A DNA stretch of 7,657 nucleotides from Alphaproteobacteria bacterium UBA6189. Its GTDB lineage: Bacteria > Pseudomonadota > Alphaproteobacteria > Rickettsiales > UBA3002. The DNA lies in assembly GCA_002422745.1 (NCBI GenBank), contig DITH01000065.1, positions 1-7,657 of the forward strand, written 5' to 3'. The translations under genes and the position numbers were made by a program. The notes below the pieces were generated by a model that was not told the origin of the DNA, searched no databases, and worked only from the letters and a program-made list of their open reading frames with translations. Positions 1 to 5,642 of the stretch are shown piece by piece (the first letter of the stretch is position 1; every line of letters starts with the position of its first letter).

Positions 1-761
1 TGCGCTTCCATCGGCATGTCGCCGATCTCATCGAGGAACAGCGTGCCGCCTTGCGCCTGCTCGAACGCGCCCGTTTGTTTCTGATGGGCGCCGGTGAACG
101 CACCTTTCTCGTGGCCGAACAGCGCGCTTTCGATCAGCTCGCGCGGAATTGCCGCCATGTTGAGCGCCACAAACGGGTGTTCCTTGCGACGGCTTAACGC
201 ATGCAGTGCCCGTGCCACCATTTCCTTGCCGGTGCCGGATTCGCCGGTAATCAGCACCGTTAAATCATTGCCAATCAGCTTGGCGAGCGTGGCAAACACC
301 TGTTGCATGCCGGACGATTTTCCCACCAGCACCAGCTCCTCGCTGATGCGCACTTCGTGCTCGTGTTCACGCGGCATCGCGGCGGTTGCGCCCGAGGATT
401 GCTGCAGTGCCTGGCGCACGGCGGCAATCAGAATATCGAGGTCGAACGGTTTGGGAAGAAACGTCACCGCACCGAGATCCTGCGCCTTTGCCGCATTCAG
501 CAGCGTGTTATGCGCACTCATCACGATCACCGGCAGATCGGGCCGTTGCTTGCGCCAGCGGGCCAAGCCCTCGAGCCCATTCCCGCGCGGCATGGTCACA
601 TCGGTCACCACCGCATCGCCGATGCCTTGGGCGATCCAGGCATCCAGATCGCTTAAATGTTCCGAGGCGCGCACGATATAGCCGGCCTGTGTCAGGGCGC
701 GGGTCAACACGGTGAGAATCCCCACATCGTCATCGGCCAGTAAAACGGTTTTTGCGTGCAT
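1..761 (-). CDS. ntrC: NtrC nitrogen-regulation response regulator, sigma-54 activator (5' part, cut by window edge)
   Basis: NtrC is the response regulator of the nitrogen-starvation switch. Once phosphorylated by NtrB it oligomerises and uses ATP to open sigma-54 promoters for nitrogen assimilation genes. About 253 residues are visible, and the C-terminal part of the AAA+ domain and the Fis-type DNA-binding domain lie beyond position 1. The receiver domain spans about residues 4-120, with the acidic pocket D10-D12, the phosphate acceptor D54 (TDVTMP), S82 and K104. These match the D54/T82/K104 positions known for the enteric protein. The AAA+ domain begins near residue 143. Walker A is GESGTGKE (173-180), the sigma-54 contact loop GAFTGA is intact (220-225), and Walker B is [10 protein letters not shown] (239-248). 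The ATG at 761 gives a start right before the receiver fold and is preceded by a modest GGTGAG ribosome binding site. It follows ntrB after an 85-base gap. The identification as NtrC rather than NtrX rests on the AAA+ sequence and the adjacent ntrB. Confidence 0.95.
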   Translation of the reverse strand, partial: MHAKTVLLADDDVGILTVLTRALTQAGYIVRASEHLSDLDAWIAQGIGDAVVTDVTMPRGNGLEGLARWRKQRPDLPVIVMSAHNTLLNAAKAQDLGAVTFLPKPFDLDILIAAVRQALQQSSGATAAMPREHEHEVRISEELVLVGKSSGMQQVFATLAKLIGNDLTVLITGESGTGKEMVARALHALSRRKEHPFVALNMAAIPRELIESALFGHEKGAFTGAHQKQTGAFEQAQGGTLFLDEIGDMPMEA

Positions 762-777
762 GCGTGCTCACCGGGGT

Positions 778-794
778 TGCCTAATTTTTAGGCA
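778..794. repeat. Perfect 7-bp inverted repeat (stem-loop) between ntrB and ntrC
   Basis: On the minus strand this reads TGCCTAA-AAA-TTAGGCA, a perfect 7-bp stem with a 3-base loop, lying 16 bases upstream of the ntrC start codon. No run of T follows it in the direction of transcription; instead ACCCCGGTGAG, containing the likely ntrC ribosome binding site, comes immediately after. It is therefore a poor match to an intrinsic terminator. It could be a protein-binding palindrome, an mRNA structure that sets ntrC translation or stability relative to ntrB, or chance. The structure is seen in the sequence; any role is inference. Confidence 0.5.
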
Positions 795-846
795 GTGGTA
801 GCAAAGCTGCCGCTGCGGTGCAACAACAACCTCAGGCATGCGACCA

Positions 847-1842
847 CTAAGCCGCGGCTGGCAGGTATAAAGTAAACCGCGCGCCGCCCTCGCTGGGGCG
901 GTCATGCACGATCAGCCCGCCGTGCTCCTCGATCATCCGCGCCACGATGGACAATCCCAACCCTTTGCCGTGCACCTTAGTGGTCACGAACGGGGCAAAT
1001 AGCCTCTCCTCCAGCCGGGGCGGCACGCCGCGCCCATTATCGGCAATGCTGATTGCGATGGGCAACGGCAGGCCGTGCGCATTGCGCCGTGTTTCGCCCA
1101 GCGTGTAGCGGGTAGTGAGGGTGATGCGGGGTTCCTCCACCATCTCGAGCGCTTCCACCGCGTTCTTGATCAGGTTGGTCACGGCTTGCACCAGCGCGTC
1201 GCGGTGGGCCTGCACTGGCGGCAAGGAGGGATCGTATTGCTGCTGGTAATGAATGTGCGGGCCGAACGCCGCTACCGCGGCCAGCCGCGCATGCTCCAGC
1301 ACCTCATGGATATTAAGCGGCTGCATCGCTTTCGGCGGCGTTACCGAAAGTGGGTCCAGCGTCGCGATCAGCTGGTCGATGCGCGCCACATCGTGAATGA
1401 TCAGGCTGGTTAACGGTGCATCCTCCGCCCCCACATTGCCAGCCAGCAATTGTGCCGCCCCGCGGATGGAAAGTAGCGGATTGCGGATTTCATGCGCCAA
1501 CATCGCCGCCATCTGGGCGGAAAGCTCGGTAAAGGTTTCGCCCCCCAGCATGGTACTGGCCGATGCGGGCAGGCTGAGCAGCGCCAACCCATCCGGCGCG
1601 GGGGTGACGAAGGCTTCGCCGGGCGGCAGGCCGGGCAGGCGCAGTTCGGCAAAACGGGTGGTGCGCTCTTCCTCCAGCACCCGGCGCAGGGCCGCGCGCA
1701 GCGGATGGTCATCCTCCAGCGCATCGAGCAACTGGCGGGGCAGGGACGGGGCGATGGAATTACTGGCACGGATAGTGCCGTGCGCATCGAGCAATAAAGC
1801 CGGGTAAGGCATGGCCTCCAGCCACTCGGCGGCGCTATTCAC
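847..1842 (-). CDS. ntrB: NtrB (NRII-type) nitrogen sensor histidine kinase/phosphatase
   Basis: NtrB is the soluble kinase/phosphatase that phosphorylates NtrC under nitrogen limitation and, in characterised systems, is switched by PII protein. The 331-residue product has a weak PAS-like sensor region at about residues 5-95 and no transmembrane segment, as expected for NtrB and unlike NtrY. The dimerisation/phospho-acceptor helix has the H-box AHEIRNP with H117 as the phosphorylated histidine, followed by the NtrB-like IRGAAQLL. The ATPase domain shows the N-box (N223, N227), G1 box DNGRGVP (268-274), F box LFAPFVTTK (281-289) and G2 box GKGLGLS (292-298). The start codon is GTG at 1842, which overlaps the end of dusB by 8 bases and suggests translational coupling. 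An ATG at 1812 is the alternative, but its GGAGG sits only 2 bases away, too close, and it would remove the helix leading into the PAS domain. ntrC lies downstream. Confidence 0.94.
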   Translation of the reverse strand: MNSAAEWLEAMPYPALLLDAHGTIRASNSIAPSLPRQLLDALEDDHPLRAALRRVLEEERTTRFAELRLPGLPPGEAFVTPAPDGLALLSLPASASTMLGGETFTELSAQMAAMLAHEIRNPLLSIRGAAQLLAGNVGAEDAPLTSLIIHDVARIDQLIATLDPLSVTPPKAMQPLNIHEVLEHARLAAVAAFGPHIHYQQQYDPSLPPVQAHRDALVQAVTNLIKNAVEALEMVEEPRITLTTRYTLGETRRNAHGLPLPIAISIADNGRGVPPRLEERLFAPFVTTKVHGKGLGLSIVARMIEEHGGLIVHDRPSEGGARFTLYLPAAA

Positions 1843-2887
1843 CGTCCGTCACCCGCTCATGGGCGCGGGCGGTAATGCCGCGCTGCGCGAGGTCGTCGTA
1901 ATAGTCGCGAATGGTTGCCTTCACTCCTTCAGGGTCGGATTGCGTATTCACCTTGTAGCGAAACGCGGCCGAATCGGGCAGGCCGCCAGCATACCAGCCG
2001 AGATGTTTGCGCGCCACGCGCACGCCATTGACGACACCATACAGCGAGAGCATTTCCTCGTAATGCGCCAGCATGATGTCGCGCTGTTCGGGAATCGACG
2101 GGTCGGGGCGTTTATGGCCGGTTTTAATATATTCCGCCGCCTGGGCGATAAACCACGGACGCCCGTACGATCCGCGCCCGATCATAATGCCGTCGGCCCC
2201 GGATTTCTCGAGCGCCGCGTCGATATCGGCGTAGGTGGTGATGTCGCCGTTGGCGATGACCGGCAGCTTCACCGCGTCTTTCACGGTGCGGATGAAATCC
2301 CAGTCGGCGGAGCCCTTATACATTTGGCAGCGTGTGCGGCCGTGAATAGTAATCATCTTGATGCCGAGTTCTTCCGCCCGCTTAGCGAACACCGCGGCAT
2401 TGAGCGATTGGTGGTCCCAGCCCATCCGCATTTTCAGCGTTACTGGAATCTTTACCGCCTTGGCGGTGGCCTCGAGAATGCGCATGGCGAGCGCTTCTTC
2501 GCGCATCAGCGCGGAGCCGGCCATGCCGTTCACCACTTTTTTCACCGGGCAGCCGAAATTGATATCGATGATATCGGCGCCGCGATCCTCGTTCAGCTTG
2601 GCGGCCTCGGCCATCACCTCCGGCTCGCAACCGGCCAGCTGCACCGAGAACGGGCGTTCCGTCGGCACGCTGCGCGACATGCGCTCGGCATTTTTTGTTT
2701 CCAGTACCACCGCTTTGCTGGCGATCATTTCCGACACGACCAGCCCCGCGCCAAAGCTCTTTACCAGGGTACGAAACGGCAAATCGCTCACCCCCGTCAT
2801 CGGCGCGAGGATGGCGTTCGATTCCAGCGTGATCGGGCCGATGGTGATCGGCTTCAGGGCGTGACGTGCGGGTGTGGCGTTTTCCAT
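1835..2887 (-). CDS. dusB: tRNA-dihydrouridine synthase DusB (NifR3 family)
   Basis: This is an FMN-dependent enzyme that reduces uridine to dihydrouridine in the D-loop of tRNAs in the cytoplasm, using NADPH. The 350-residue protein is a full-length TIM barrel plus C-terminal helical domain. Visible family motifs are [13 protein letters not shown] near the FMN site (residues 27-39), [10 protein letters not shown] (108-117) with C113 as the expected proton-donating cysteine, LKMR with K152, ITIHGRT (179-185), VIANGDI (210-216), [16 protein letters not shown] (230-245) and ARKHLGWY (292-299) in the C-terminal domain. The ATG at 2887 has a short AAAGG about 6 bases upstream. NifR3 was first named as the gene preceding ntrBC in alphaproteobacteria, and that order holds here: its stop overlaps the ntrB start by 8 bases. 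Why a tRNA-modifying enzyme sits with nitrogen regulators is not settled by this sequence. The upstream small gene ends 49 bases before it, with no visible terminator between. Confidence 0.95.
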   Translation of the reverse strand: MENATPARHALKPITIGPITLESNAILAPMTGVSDLPFRTLVKSFGAGLVVSEMIASKAVVLETKNAERMSRSVPTERPFSVQLAGCEPEVMAEAAKLNEDRGADIIDINFGCPVKKVVNGMAGSALMREEALAMRILEATAKAVKIPVTLKMRMGWDHQSLNAAVFAKRAEELGIKMITIHGRTRCQMYKGSADWDFIRTVKDAVKLPVIANGDITTYADIDAALEKSGADGIMIGRGSYGRPWFIAQAAEYIKTGHKRPDPSIPEQRDIMLAHYEEMLSLYGVVNGVRVARKHLGWYAGGLPDSAAFRYKVNTQSDPEGVKATIRDYYDDLAQRGITARAHERVTDGE

Positions 2888-2936
2888 GCCGCGCCTTTAT
2901 CGTAACTGGGGGGTGAAATCAAAGGAAATGCAGCGC

Positions 2937-3347
2937 CTAGCGGGCGGCGGCCATGGGTTCGCTGCCGCGCTCTTTGGCATCGAGTGCATCTTTCAGCGCT
3001 TTCAGGTTACGTTCCTGCTCGGCGGTTTTTTCGCGCAGCAGGCCCACTTCGTTACTGACGGTGCGGCGGTAATTATTGATTTGTGCGCCTTCGCGCATGC
3101 CGTGCATGGCGCCCCATACGCCACCAAGGGCGGTAATACCCAGAACAAAGCCCTCACCAATCGTGGGAAGCTTGCGACGAATAATAAGATCTGTACCGAA
3201 TTTCACGGCGTAAGCGGCCGCCCCGGCAAGCATCGCGCCATTGCCCATGCCATTCAGCAGATGGGTCATCTGGGAACTTTCCGGCGTGGGCAGCTGCTCT
3301 TGCAGCGTTTCTGCCGTCACCGTTTGTGGCGTGGTTTCTTCGCTCAT
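2937..3347 (-). CDS. Uncharacterised small membrane protein with coiled-coil tail
   Basis: I do not recognise this 136-residue protein. It has a polar, Thr/Gln/Glu-rich N-terminus (residues 1-30). Two hydrophobic segments follow, at about 34-56 (Gly/Ala-rich, ending in LII before RRK) and 64-82 (GFVLGITALGGVWGAMH). The charged C-terminal half has a predicted coiled coil at about 95-127 with heptad-like Leu/Val spacing (VGLLREK, LKALKDAL). The likely topology is a helical hairpin with both ends on the same side, probably cytoplasmic given the RR-K loop and charged tail, though the loop charge makes this uncertain. There is no signal peptide and no catalytic motif. It is read in the same direction as dusB, 49 bases upstream of it, so it may head the dusB-ntrB-ntrC transcript. 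The start ATG at 3347 has no recognisable ribosome binding site. Reality is supported by the sensible composition, the snug fit between neighbours and the lack of a competing frame. Confidence 0.72.
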   Translation of the reverse strand: MSEETTPQTVTAETLQEQLPTPESSQMTHLLNGMGNGAMLAGAAAYAVKFGTDLIIRRKLPTIGEGFVLGITALGGVWGAMHGMREGAQINNYRRTVSNEVGLLREKTAEQERNLKALKDALDAKERGSEPMAAAR

Positions 3348-3364
3348 GGTTATAGTTATAACAC

Positions 3365-3381
3365 ACGATTATGACAATCGT
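3365..3381. repeat. 6-bp inverted repeat ACGATT-N5-AATCGT
   Basis: This is a perfect 6-bp inverted repeat with a 5-base spacer. It overlaps the TTGTCA candidate -35 box (3372-3377, minus strand) of the small membrane-protein gene. Its position would suit a repressor or activator site, but short AT-rich inverted repeats occur by chance and no known operator consensus is recognised. Confidence 0.3.
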
Positions 3382-3388
3382 ATGAAGG

Positions 3389-3417
3389 TCGGGCTGGTGC
3401 TTGTAAATGAAGCCCGA
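3389..3417. repeat. 7-bp inverted repeat TCGGGCT-N15-AGCCCGA before ispDF
   Basis: Two perfect 7-base arms, 3389-3395 and 3411-3417, are separated by 15 bases and lie immediately before the TATAGT at 3418-3423. If ispDF starts at 3431, the repeat is upstream of the gene and could be an operator. If the gene starts at 3407, the right arm is inside the coding sequence. Arm spacing near two helical turns would suit a dimeric DNA-binding protein; this is inference only. Confidence 0.3.
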
Positions 3418-4591
3418 TATAGTGCCGCGCATGGTTGATTCTTCACGCATTTTTGCCCTAGTGGTGGCGGCGGGCAGCGGCACGCGGGCCGGTGGTGCCT
3501 TACCCAAACAATACGCCCCGATCGCCGGTAAACCGATGCTGCGCCACTGCGTGGAAGCGTTGCGCAATCACCCTCGCATCATCGCGGTGCAGGTGGTGAT
3601 CGACCCGGCGCATCATGCGCTCTACGACGCCACACTGGGTGATCTTAGCCTGCCAGCCCCGGTGGCGGGTGGCGTTAGCCGTGCCGATTCCGTCTGGGCA
3701 GGGCTTGAAGCGCTGGCGGCCCATTCACCCGATTATGTGCTGGTGCATGATGCGGCGCGACCCTTCCTGAGCGCCGCGCTGATCGACCGGCTACTCGCCG
3801 CGCTGGCGCCCGATACCGGGGTAGTACCCGCCTTACCGGTCGCCGATACGGTGCGGCGCTACGCGGCTGGCGCATGGGAAGAAGTAAGTCGCGACGGGCT
3901 TTTTCGCATCCAAACCCCGCAAGCATTCTCTTTCCCGGCGCTTTATCACCTCGATGCGCGGTTTCGCCATGATGCAACCGACGAAGCCGCCGCCTGGCTT
4001 GCTGCGGGCAAAAAACTGGCGTATGTAGAGGGTGATCCGCGCCTACAGAAAATCACCACCGCGGCCGAGCTGGAGAACGCCATACAACCCGCGACACGCA
4101 TCGCCACTGGAATGGGGTACGATGTGCATACCCTCATCCCTGCCGGCCAAGCCCATACCATCTGCCTCGGCGGGATCGATATTCCGCACGCCCACAAACT
4201 TCATGGCCATTCCGATGCCGATGTGGTGATCCACGCGGTGGTCGACGCCATACTCGGCGCACTGGCCGAGGGCGATATAGGCACGTTCTTTCCGCCCAGC
4301 GACGCGCAATGGAAAGGGGCGGATTCCGCCATCTTCCTTGCCAAAGCATGCGAACGGTTGGCGGCGCGGAGCGGCCGCCTTATGCATCTCGATGTTACGC
4401 TGATTTGCGAAGCGCCCAAAATCGGCCCGCACCGCGACGCCATGCGCCAGCACTTGGCGGCGTTGCTCGATTGTCCGCTTGAACGGGTAAGCGTCAAAGC
4501 CACCACCACCGAACGGCTTGGTTTTACCGGCCGCGAGGAAGGAATCGCCTGCCACGCTATCGCCACCCTGCAATTACCGGAGACCGTATGA
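3407..4591 (+). CDS. ispDF: Bifunctional IspD-IspF enzyme of the MEP isoprenoid pathway
   Basis: This fused enzyme catalyses two steps of the MEP pathway for IPP/DMAPP. The IspD half transfers CMP to 2-C-methyl-D-erythritol 4-phosphate. The IspF half cyclises the phosphorylated CDP-ME product to 2-C-methyl-D-erythritol 2,4-cyclodiphosphate. The intermediate step needs IspE, which is not in the window. IspD covers about residues 14-228, with the nucleotide-binding VVAAGSGTRAGG (19-30) and PKQY, SRADSV (91-96), VHDAARPF (113-120) and RIQTPQAF (167-174). IspF covers about 232-392, with GMGYDVH (235-241), GHSDADVVIHAV (267-278) and ATTTERLGFTGREEGI (365-380). The zinc ligands are expected to be D239, H241 and H276. 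The ATG at 3407 has only a weak GGTG upstream. ATG 3431, eight codons in, is a credible alternative because IspD proteins usually have a short leader before the first strand. It overlaps pgpA by 4 bases. Confidence 0.96.
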   Translation: MKPDIVPRMVDSSRIFALVVAAGSGTRAGGALPKQYAPIAGKPMLRHCVEALRNHPRIIAVQVVIDPAHHALYDATLGDLSLPAPVAGGVSRADSVWAGLEALAAHSPDYVLVHDAARPFLSAALIDRLLAALAPDTGVVPALPVADTVRRYAAGAWEEVSRDGLFRIQTPQAFSFPALYHLDARFRHDATDEAAAWLAAGKKLAYVEGDPRLQKITTAAELENAIQPATRIATGMGYDVHTLIPAGQAHTICLGGIDIPHAHKLHGHSDADVVIHAVVDAILGALAEGDIGTFFPPSDAQWKGADSAIFLAKACERLAARSGRLMHLDVTLICEAPKIGPHRDAMRQHLAALLDCPLERVSVKATTTERLGFTGREEGIACHAIATLQLPETV

Positions 4592-5124
4592 ACCAGCTTG
4601 CGACGCTTTTCGGCATTGGCCGCATCGGCCGTGCTCCCGGCACGGCAGGATCCTTCGTAGCCGCTCTGCTTGCCTACCTGGTGCTGCAGCTCGCGCATGG
4701 CTGGCTGGTGCTGCTCATCGGCACCGCCATCTTCTGCCTCATCGGCACCCTCGCTGCCGACCGGTATATGCAGACAGGCGACACGACGCACGACCCCAAA
4801 GAAATTGTTGTCGATGAGCTTGCCGGGCAATGGGCGACCTACGCCGTGTGGTATTTATGGATTGTCGGTATCACCGCTGAGGAGATCGACGCCAGCCGTC
4901 TGGAGGTCGACGCCGCGCCGCATTTCCTTGCGATCGGATTCGTGCTGTTTCGCTTTTTCGACATCGTCAAACCCTGGCCGATCAGTTGGGCCGACCGCAA
5001 AATCAAAGGCGGCTTCGGCGTGATCTTCGATGATGTACTGGCTGGGTTCTCCGCCGGCAGTTGCCTCTACCTTTTTTATCTGTTCTGGCCGATGGTCACC
5101 GGACAGATGGAAGAATACCCATGA
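4588..5124 (+). CDS. pgpA: Phosphatidylglycerophosphatase A
   Basis: This inner-membrane, Mg-dependent lipid phosphatase converts phosphatidylglycerophosphate to phosphatidylglycerol, the last step of PG synthesis and the precursor of cardiolipin. The 178-residue product is a normal family length. Conserved features are FGIGRIGRAPGTAGS (8-22), HDPKEIVVDELAG (68-80) containing the acidic D69xxxIVxDE motif, FRFFDIVKPWPISW (121-134) and GGFGVIFDDVLAG (141-153). The DD pair at 148-149 and E72/D76/E77 are likely metal ligands. Hydrophobic segments at about 21-36, 39-56, 83-95, 112-125 and 152-170 fit an integral membrane protein. Its ATG overlaps the ispDF stop as ATGA, and its own stop overlaps the next start the same way, so translation is probably coupled along the operon. 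Confidence 0.95.
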   Translation: MNQLATLFGIGRIGRAPGTAGSFVAALLAYLVLQLAHGWLVLLIGTAIFCLIGTLAADRYMQTGDTTHDPKEIVVDELAGQWATYAVWYLWIVGITAEEIDASRLEVDAAPHFLAIGFVLFRFFDIVKPWPISWADRKIKGGFGVIFDDVLAGFSAGSCLYLFYLFWPMVTGQMEEYP

Positions 5125-5618
5125 GCCTGTTCAGCGAAGCATTGTGTGAAAAAGCCAACCAGATCCTCGCCGCCTGTAAACAACAGGGGGTGACGCTTGC
5201 GACGGTCGAATCCTGTACCGGCGGGCTACTGGGCGCCATTCTCACCGAACTGCCCGGTTCGTCCGATATGTTCACCCATGGGTTCATCACCTACGCCAAC
5301 CGCGCCAAAGAGGAAATGGTCGATGTGCCGGCACCCCTGTTGCAAACGCACGGCGCCGTGAGTGAGCCGGTCGCCCGCGCCATGGCGGAAGGAGCGTTGC
5401 AACGCTGTAGTGCGAATCTTGCCATCGCCATCACCGGAATCGCCGGGCCTAACGGAGGCTCGGAAAACAAACCGGTGGGCACCGTGCATCTGGCCTGTGC
5501 AATGCGCGGGAAAGAAACAACCCATCAACGCTGTGCGTTCGACGGTAACCGCTCCGCCGTGCGTCTTGCTGCGGTCGACACGGCGCTTGAGATGATATTG
5601 GCGCAATTGCGCGATTAG
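5121..5618 (+). CDS. pncC: CinA-family nicotinamide-nucleotide amidohydrolase (PncC type, short form)
   Basis: This is a stand-alone CinA C-terminal domain. Members of this family deamidate NMN to nicotinic acid mononucleotide, recycling NAD breakdown products in the cytoplasm. The 165-residue protein lacks the N-terminal molybdopterin-binding-like (COG1058) half of full CinA. Visible motifs are VESCTGGLLG (29-38) with S31 in the conserved ESCTGG turn, GFITYANRAKEEM (54-66), HGAVSEPVA (78-86) and ITGIAGPNGGS (104-114) followed by KPVGTVHLA (117-125). The ATG at 5121 is chosen because it overlaps the pgpA stop (ATGA) and begins right before the first helix. An upstream in-frame ATG at 5061 would add 20 residues read from inside pgpA and is unlikely. 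The amidase activity is inferred from the family; older records call such proteins competence-damage inducible. Confidence 0.92.
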   Translation: MSLFSEALCEKANQILAACKQQGVTLATVESCTGGLLGAILTELPGSSDMFTHGFITYANRAKEEMVDVPAPLLQTHGAVSEPVARAMAEGALQRCSANLAIAITGIAGPNGGSENKPVGTVHLACAMRGKETTHQRCAFDGNRSAVRLAAVDTALEMILAQLRD

Positions 5619-5637
5619 CCTGCCGCGTGGCAGGTTT
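5619..5637 (+). terminator. Possible intrinsic terminator after the ispDF-pgpA-pncC operon
   Basis: A perfect 6-bp GC-rich stem, CCTGCC-GCGT-GGCAGG, starts at the base after the pncC stop codon and is followed by only three T residues before GCCC. It sits in the 24-base space between the convergent pncC and glmU ends. The short T tract makes it a weak terminator for the plus strand. On the minus strand there is no T run, so it would not serve glmU, which may instead end inside or beyond the pncC region. Confidence 0.4.
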
Positions 5638-5642
5638 GCCCG

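Larger units (their letters stand above)
3348..3431. promoter_or_regulatory. Divergent intergenic region between the membrane-protein gene and ispDF
   Basis: This AT-richer stretch must hold promoters for both directions. On the minus strand, TTGTCA (3372-3377) and TATAAC (3349-3354) lie 17 bases apart, a good sigma-70-like pair. Its predicted start site, however, would fall inside or at the ATG at 3347, so either the mRNA is leaderless or the annotated start is too early. A second TATAAC lies at 3355-3360 and would place transcription start almost exactly on that ATG, but it lacks a good -35 box. On the plus strand TATAGT (3418-3423) is a possible -10 box whose start site would fall at the ATG at 3431, again with a poor -35 box. 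Two inverted repeats are present: ACGATT/AATCGT (3365-3381) and TCGGGCT/AGCCCGA (3389-3417). All promoter calls are by eye. Confidence 0.35.

Noticed and set aside
762..846. Sigma-54 promoter in front of ntrC
   Set aside because: Looked for GG-N10-GC spacing on the minus strand. GGCAGCTTTGCT has the right feel but only 7 bases between GG and GC, so it does not match.
1811..2905. Plus-strand open frame of 364 codons opposite dusB
   Set aside because: It lies almost entirely antisense to dusB, which matches its family throughout. The product is His/Arg/Gly-rich with no recognisable domain, typical of a GC-rich shadow frame.
5061..5120. N-terminal extension of pncC to an ATG at 5061
   Set aside because: These 20 codons overlap conserved pgpA sequence in another frame, and the ATGA overlap at 5121 is the same junction style as ispDF-pgpA.
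5601..5612. Perfect 12-bp palindrome GCGCAATTGCGC
   Set aside because: It falls within codons for the last residues of PncC and is made of common codons (GCG CAA TTG CGC). There is no T tract, and the hairpin just after the stop codon is the better terminator candidate.
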